Shown here piece by piece: positions 58,819 to 64,000 of a DNA stretch of 64,000 nucleotides. The stretch comes from Branchiostoma lanceolatum. Taxonomy: Eukaryota; Chordata; Leptocardii; Amphioxiformes; Branchiostomatidae. Under the pieces are notes generated by a model. It did not search any database. It was not told the DNA's origin and was given only the letters and a program-made list of their open reading frames with translations. The position numbers and the translations under genes were made by a program. Where the stretch lies: the NCBI RefSeq assembly GCF_035083965.1, contig NC_089739.1, positions 11,830,001 through 11,894,000 on the forward strand, given 5' to 3'. Within the stretch, counting starts at the first letter, position 1; each line of letters opens with the position of its first letter.

Positions 58819-60767
58819 TTATTTTGTACGTGCTTTCGTTTCCAAGGCCGCAGCTCTAGCTCCCGCCATGCCCTGGACATCTTTGCCCCAGTCGACTCCA
58901 CGCTTCCTATAAACAAAGCAATCAAATTAGCATGAATTGGCAAATTGCATTAGCCTCTGTTACAGACTCCTTCCGCGCGCTACGTAGGAGATTTTCTATA
59001 CGAAAACGTAATCTGTGAAGTGATTTTGAACGCTAGATTCAAGAAGACTGACAACGCTTAACGGCAAGCTCTCTGTTGCAAACCAATATCAATCGCAGTT
59101 CAATCAAACTCTAGGTCATGTTGATTTGATTATATGGATGACATCCGCGCGCATGGAGTTTTGTCCGTTTCCCAGAAAAACAAAATTTTTTCGGCCATCC
59201 TGAAAATTGTAAAAAGCAGCTGAAAACGAAGAAAAAAATTAATAGGTGGATGTCATCCATGTGATCAAATCAACATGACTTTAACGTTAAAGCTATATAG
59301 AAAAAAGTATTTTAAGCAAAGAATAAACTAATTCAAAAGTAATTCTGCAATATTGCTGCAACTGCAACTTTGTACAGACAGTAACTTACTGCCTGTACAA
59401 AGTAGCAGTTGCAGAAATATTGTAGAATATACTTGAGACTAACCTAATCTTACCCCTCCTAGGTGTAGTAAAGACTGAAGACTTTTTCGTCCACTTCCTC
59501 TATCTCCTCCATGTCGCATCCTTCCCTACACTCCTCCAAAAGCCAACGTTTATTTCGTTTAGCCTGTAGAAAGATGCTGGCCTCCTTATCCGGAAGGAAC
59601 ATTACCTTGGCATTCTAAGACAAACGAAAATAAGAAAAAAATACACAAACGAATGGTAACATTTTGTAATACCTCAGTCACATTTTCCAACCAGTACCCA
59701 ATGAGTAGTTTTTGAGGAGGGTACTTTATGACTGTGTCTTCAGAGCCAGGCTGTTGCTACACCACATATGAGCCTCTTCGAAAATCTTCCTGGAACATTC
59801 GAAAATGTTACTGGAGAATGATAATCATGGTCGAGAGTATGCTTGTTTCCATACTGTACAGTCGGTCACGGGTGAATATAAATTTCAACGCAATTCTAGT
59901 ACAAAGCAAACGCCGAAATGACCATTGCATTGCACTAAACAGCAAAAGCTTTATAACCATGTTCAAGTTGTAACAGAGAGAAGAATATGTTATGTGGATG
60001 GTTGTACCTCCCGGTCCTCGAACGGTTTCTATATGTGACCAGGCCCCACGTTGATTTTAAGGCCAGTTTATGCTCCGGCGCGGGCCCTAAAATAGCCCGG
60101 CATCCGCAGGGTGTCCCACGAGGCCAAGTAGGGGTCACGCCCGAGAGGGAAAAAAAAGCGACAGGACCCCTTTTTTCCAATTGGGACCTAAGAATAAGTA
60201 AGGTACTGGTTATTACATTACCTCTGTGTCTCCATTCACCGTCATTTTCTCGATGAACGTGTTTCCGTCCTTAGTTCCGATGGAGACAGACTGAAAGATT
60301 CACAACCGTTGCAATATCATATTAATATTAACCTTCATACAGTACTGAAAGAGGCCAATGTGAATTATTTCTTGAACTGGGCACAGGAGATCGTGCCAGA
60401 CGGATCAAAGGTCAGCGTCCAACGGTCACTGCACTGACGCATTTCACTTATTTTCACAGTTCCATCTGTGATATAATGATATTTCTAAAAATCATAAAAG
60501 TCACTATATAATAGAACTTGTGGCAAAGGCAACAATCAGTACAATATTCAAAACTATAAAATCCTAATCTCAACATCATGGTAGAGTTACACTTGACGTA
60601 ACGATGCTATACTCATCGACTCGATAGCCACGTCGTGATTCATATCTGGTACAGCATGTTAGTGTGGTAGATATGTACGACAGTATACAGTACATTGAAC
60701 ATACCTGCACAGTGTATATCAAGGCACTGCAAGCAAAAACTGACAGAAAAAACACAGCGAGCTTCAT
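58819..60767 (-). CDS. Small secreted protein with Gla-like segment; frame interrupted by TAG (4 exons)
   Basis: Exons 60767-60705, 60290-60222, 59614-59454 and 58906-58819. Exon 1 is a signal peptide (MKLAVFFLSVFACSALIYTVQ, first 20 residues diagnostic), phase 0; exon 2 is 23 residues, phase 0. Exon 3 contains V-M-F-L-P-D-K-E-A-S-I-F-L, which fits the gamma-carboxylation recognition pattern F-x5-A-x3-L, followed by K-R-N-K-R and an acidic E-E-C-R-E-G-C-D-M-E-E-I-E-E segment resembling a Gla domain (Cys spacing one shorter than usual). The frame meets TAG at 59459-59461, 5 nt before the GGG|GTAAGA donor. Exon 4 is open in the same phase (K-R-G-V-D-W-G-K.. to TAA 58819-58821, inside an AATAAA). 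The product is ~95 aa if TAG ends it, ~126 codons if not. The family assignment is tentative; a BRICHOS-like fold is an alternative. Confidence 0.6.
59116..59279. mobile_element. Small MITE in Gla-like gene intron 3
   Basis: TCATGTTGATTTGATTATAT is inverted as GTGATCAAATCAACATGA at the right. GGATGACATCC and GGATGTCATCC pair inside. About 164 bp. Confidence 0.75.
59342..59428 (-). other. 87-nt near-perfect hairpin in Gla-like gene intron 3
   Basis: ATTCTGCAATATTGCTGCAA through CTTTGTACAG pairs with CTGTACAAAG through TTGCAGAAATATTGTAGAAT. The arms are 35-36 bp with three or four mismatches and the inner loop also pairs (CAGTAA/TTACTG). Size and shape resemble a microRNA precursor within a host intron, but a tiny foldback element is equally possible. 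Confidence 0.45.
60020..60197. mobile_element. GC-rich MITE family 'GGGTGTAG', partial copy 2
   Basis: It shares GTTGATTTTAAG, AGTAGGGGTCACGCCCGA and the end TTTCCAATTGGGACCTAAG with the copies at 23818 and 61263. It ends about 25 bp from exon 2 of the Gla-like gene. Confidence 0.6.
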
Positions 60768-61262
60768 CTTCCGTCAGACTAGTGACCAGTCGCTACTATT
60801 GAAAGAAGTTGTCGTTGTCGAAGACGAATTCTTTTCGGTATGTCGCAGCCCTTCCAATTGTTTTGTAAGAAGATACCGAGTGAGTCTTGTGATCCACATG
60901 TCAACAATATATTTAACCACATGTACGTTCTCGACGTTGATTGGTCACACGTGGCAGTGCACGTGACTACAATTGAGATCACCGCGATGCCTGCTGGGAT
61001 TAAAAAAGGCGAACAAAGTCTAGCTCGCACCAGGTCGTACCCTGTGTAAAGATGATATGTACATTTACTGTCTATCAGAGACGGTGAGACACACTCCTGA
61101 AATATGCTTACTTTCGTCTAAAGATTTACAAAAGTTGGACGTGTAACCTTTGCCTATGAGGTAATAATTTGCCGTGCCGTCTGTGGATATGTTGCAACTA
61201 TGATATCTCAAGAAGTTGTGGGTGGATGTGTATGATATTTGCCATGGGTAGGTTATTCTCTG
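60768..61262. other. Upstream region of the Gla-like gene
   Basis: A TTAAATATA patch on the - strand (about 60906-60914) could be a weak TATA box. Nothing else recognised. Confidence 0.3.
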
Positions 61263-61559
61263 TTATGCTTAGGTTCCAATTACGCCTGTATCCGTAGGGG
61301 GTGTAGTCCCAGCCGGGCCCCGACGCCACAAATTTCTCCCGGCGGAGTACGGTGGAGGGGGGGGGGATTATTTCCCCCTGTTCGCACGATTGACTCACGG
61401 CGTCTATTTGATACCGGGTGCCGCGTTGATTTTAAGTCCGAGTTAAAATGATTTGCGGTCCCGGCCGGGCCAAAAAATAGGGGCATGCCCGAAGGTGCAA
61501 AAACACAACCCGTCAACTACCCGGCGGAGCCCCTTTTTCCAATTGGAACCTAAGCATAA
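61263..61559. mobile_element. GC-rich MITE family 'GGGTGTAG', full copy 3
   Basis: Left end TTATGCTTAGGTTCCAATTA and right end AATTGGAACCTAAGCATAA are inverted, giving the family's true borders. The interior has GGGGTGTAGTCCC and GGCGTCTATTTGATACCGGG. Confidence 0.85.
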
Positions 61560-61651
61560 CGCAAAAATCTGCTTTTATAGATTCCTAGCTGAAGAGAAAT
61601 TATGGATCATATTCATATCTAATTATCATATTTATCAAGATCACGTCTAAT

Positions 61652-61920
61652 TTGGAACCCGGTCTATGTCGTCGGTAGGCCGGTCGTAATAGGCCGGGCG
61701 CTCTACGGGACAGAAGTCGCTTTCGGCCGGCCGCCGAGGTATTTTTGGCACCCGGTACTTGTAGTTTGACGCGGTAGTTTATGATCATTGTGGCCAATAA
61801 ACCACCGCGTCAAACTACAACCGGGTGCCAAAGATACCTCGTGGGCCAAAAATGCATTTTGCACCGTATAGCGTCCGGTCTATTGCGCCCGGGCTAACGA
61901 CGATATAGACCGGGTTCCAA
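61652..61920. mobile_element. Palindromic MITE with TTGGAACCCGGTCTAT ends
   Basis: The ends TTGGAACCCGGTCTAT and ATAGACCGGGTTCCAA are exact inverses. An inner palindrome (GTAGTTTGACGCGGTAGTTT against the inverse CACCGCGTCAAACTAC) surrounds 61790. Confidence 0.85.
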
Positions 61921-62560
61921 GTTAGCAATTTTACTAGATTATTAGTACTAACTTGAGAGTAGGGAAAACTTTCACTTTCAATTCCTTTGGAGAAATCTTT
62001 ACTTGACCTTAAGTGTGGGTTAGTCTTGAAGCGGAGGGGCTTTAATGCAATGCGTTGCACTCGCGAATATTTAAGATTACTAATTACCACAGCAAAAGTG
62101 ACAAGTGGCTGTAATATGTGTAACATATAAAACTATGTGTGTCATCGAAGTTTTCCGTATGTGGACATATCCGCGATACCTGGTATATTCAAGACCACAT
62201 GCTATGTCTAAGAACGCCATGTACAAATGTATGACGACATCGATGTGAAAACTTTATGCAGCAAAAGAGTTATTGAAAAACCTTGCATGTTGTCAACAGA
62301 AGTTGTACCGAAATGTGATACTAGCAAAAGTACATCACCTTTAATCAGCTACCCAAGCCGAATGTTGTCCATGCTGCTTACTAGATTAGAATTAACTCTC
62401 TTAATCCGTTGAGTTGTTCTGTTGTGAATTTGACTGTTATAGCCTCTGTGGTTAATCATATCATACTTATCACAGTGATAAGTCCCACAACACTATGAGG
62501 TATATTATTAAGTGTATGTTTTCTTCGTGTAGGCAAGGCACCAAGTGTTCACCGTTACTT
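61921..62560. other. Gene-free stretch, nothing recognised
   Basis: No exon, repeat family or RNA gene is supported. Confidence 0.4.
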
Positions 62561-62898
62561 AAAGGAAACCCAAGCAATATCAGGGCCCGAAAAGCGGTGT
62601 TAAGTCATGTCTATACATGATTAGTTCAAACAACATTATCACAATGTATAGCAACGTTCATTATGCAAAATATATGACGTTGTTGTGATGTGAGAACTCA
62701 CTGAAAATCGTGGCCGGAGTTTGTGTAGGCTCGTGAAACTAAGGGGATCATCGCAGAGTTTGCACAGTTTTGAAATGCTCAAAGTATGAAGTTATTATGC
62801 AAAGGTACTAAACAATGTTAGTAAATGTCACTACCATAAAGATTTCAGCACTTTTTTTATTTCCATATTTGGACCCCAATATTGCATTGGTTGCCTTC
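62561..62898. mobile_element. TTAA-type MITE family, copy 6
   Basis: TTAAAGGAAACCCAAGCAAT at the left and ATTGCATTGGTTGCCTTCAA at the right. It holds TATACATGATTAGTTCAAAC and GCAACGTTCATTATGCAAAA, the reverse complement of the family block. Confidence 0.8.
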
Positions 62899-64000
62899 AA
62901 CGAAATCAAAAGCAAACCATTGCTTTCTTCTTGTTATTGTGTTTTACGTAAAGGTAAGATTAATGATATTGGATTGATTTCAAAAGTACTACATGCTTTT
63001 TCCTGGCTCGATGAATCAACTGACAATCCTTCTTTTCAAACATCGTAATTTGTACGGCGAGACATATCACATCGAAATGTGATTGTTTTGGTCACAACAT
63101 ATTCAAAGAAAGGTCACACGTTTTCAATCTAGTGGAAAATTGTATTGTCCATATTGTAGACAAAAAATAAAAACTTTTTTTTACAGATTTCGCGTAGTCA
63201 TCACCAAAAACGTCCCCAAAATTGGCATGTGCAATAAAAGCAGAGCTTCAGCTTTAGACCATTAAACTTGATATCAAAATGTGTACAGTGTTGATTAAAA
63301 AAAAAAATAAACATTTACAAATTGAACAATATTTTTTTTGGGTTAAATCAAGATTCAAACATATCTTGCTGTTGATATGTGATTTGAAATTTATGGTACA
63401 TTTTTGGTTAACTATTGTAGGCAATTTCCTTACAAGCAAGCTGACTGCTACTGTTAGGCTACGGCAATACTTTTAAGTCAGCCTTTCCCTATTTGATATT
63501 TCAGCTCATCTCCTTGTGTGAACCAACAAGTACTGTCTGGATAGTATCCACTAAATACAATGAGTTCAGTCTGAATTTGATGGTAATAATGAATCGACAC
63601 TCAAACACTAATGCCAGAGATCTGAAAAAGAATAAAGATAATTTTCAGAGGGGTCTACTAATTATGATATTCAGCTGTTGATTTGTGGAAATAGAAGTAA
63701 CACCCGCACCATGCTACATAACTTTCATTTTAAAACAAGACATCGAAATGTAGCATTAGAATATAGTGATGCCATCACAAGCTTTCCGGAAGTTGTTTTG
63801 GTTTTAGCACTTTAATTAATAATCAGGTAATGATACCTCATCAAGCATGTAATTGGTTTATCAGTCAGAAGTTACCAGTGCAATGGCAGTCAGTGCTGAA
63901 TTGCTGCATGGTTTACAATCATACAATACAGAACAGATACATGTTTGCTCCAAACTTGCACTTTAACTGTCGCAAGGGTCTGGGCGGCTGCCATTCGGCG
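62899..64000. other. Gene-free stretch to window end
   Basis: AT-rich sequence with short frames of no recognised family. The last 45 bases start a repeat shared with 57095-57195. Confidence 0.4.

Overview
The window is animal nuclear DNA, very probably from a cephalochordate (amphioxus, Branchiostoma) or a close relative. The reasons are small phase-consistent exons split by GT-AG introns, AATAAA signals after the stop codons, dense MITE/SINE/LINE content with a CR1-like LINE, and gene families typical of that lineage. The organism is inferred from style and was not checked against a database. All gene models are hand-spliced from the sequence.

The core is a cluster of secreted Kazal-type serine protease inhibitor genes. 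On the + strand lie the last exon of one gene (178-283) and then five complete genes: A (7964-11153), B (22929-24907), C (26085-30081), D (30432-33454) and E (34313-37035). Each has a signal-peptide exon ending in phase 1, then exons that carry Kazal Cys1-Cys5. Cys6 of each domain sits at the start of the following exon, across a phase-2 intron (motif P-x-x-L/I/V-T-x-x-x-x-G-x-C). Every Kazal unit of A-E is preceded by an Arg-Gln, mostly Lys-Arg-Gln, site. Facing them tail to tail on the - strand is gene F (52646 down to 38193). It has 11 exons, about 715 residues and eight Kazal domains joined by Glu/Lys/Gln-rich linkers. Predicted P1 residues differ: F, A, E, L in A-D; expanded loops in E; Arg in seven of eight domains of F.

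Two other genes flank the cluster. At 6199-3809 (-) is a four-exon SAM-dependent methyltransferase of the Rv2258c-like type. At 60767-58819 (-) is a small secreted protein with a possible gamma-carboxylation recognition site and a Gla-like acidic Cys segment. Its frame meets an in-frame TAG just before an intron and then reopens in the next exon.

The rest is repeats: a TTAA-flanked piggyBac-type element (1495-2412), a second TTAA-type MITE family in six places, many foldback MITEs, tRNA-like SINEs, a broken CR1-like reverse transcriptase (17400-18580), a LINE tail with perfect 17-bp target-site duplications in gene D, a 328-bp satellite (12.2-13.95 kb), a 1.9-kb 20-bp minisatellite (20.14-22.06 kb) and a 43-bp minisatellite in the methyltransferase gene. 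The cluster grew by segmental duplication: A and B share intron 3, C and D share intron 2, and the flank of the first gene recurs upstream of gene A.
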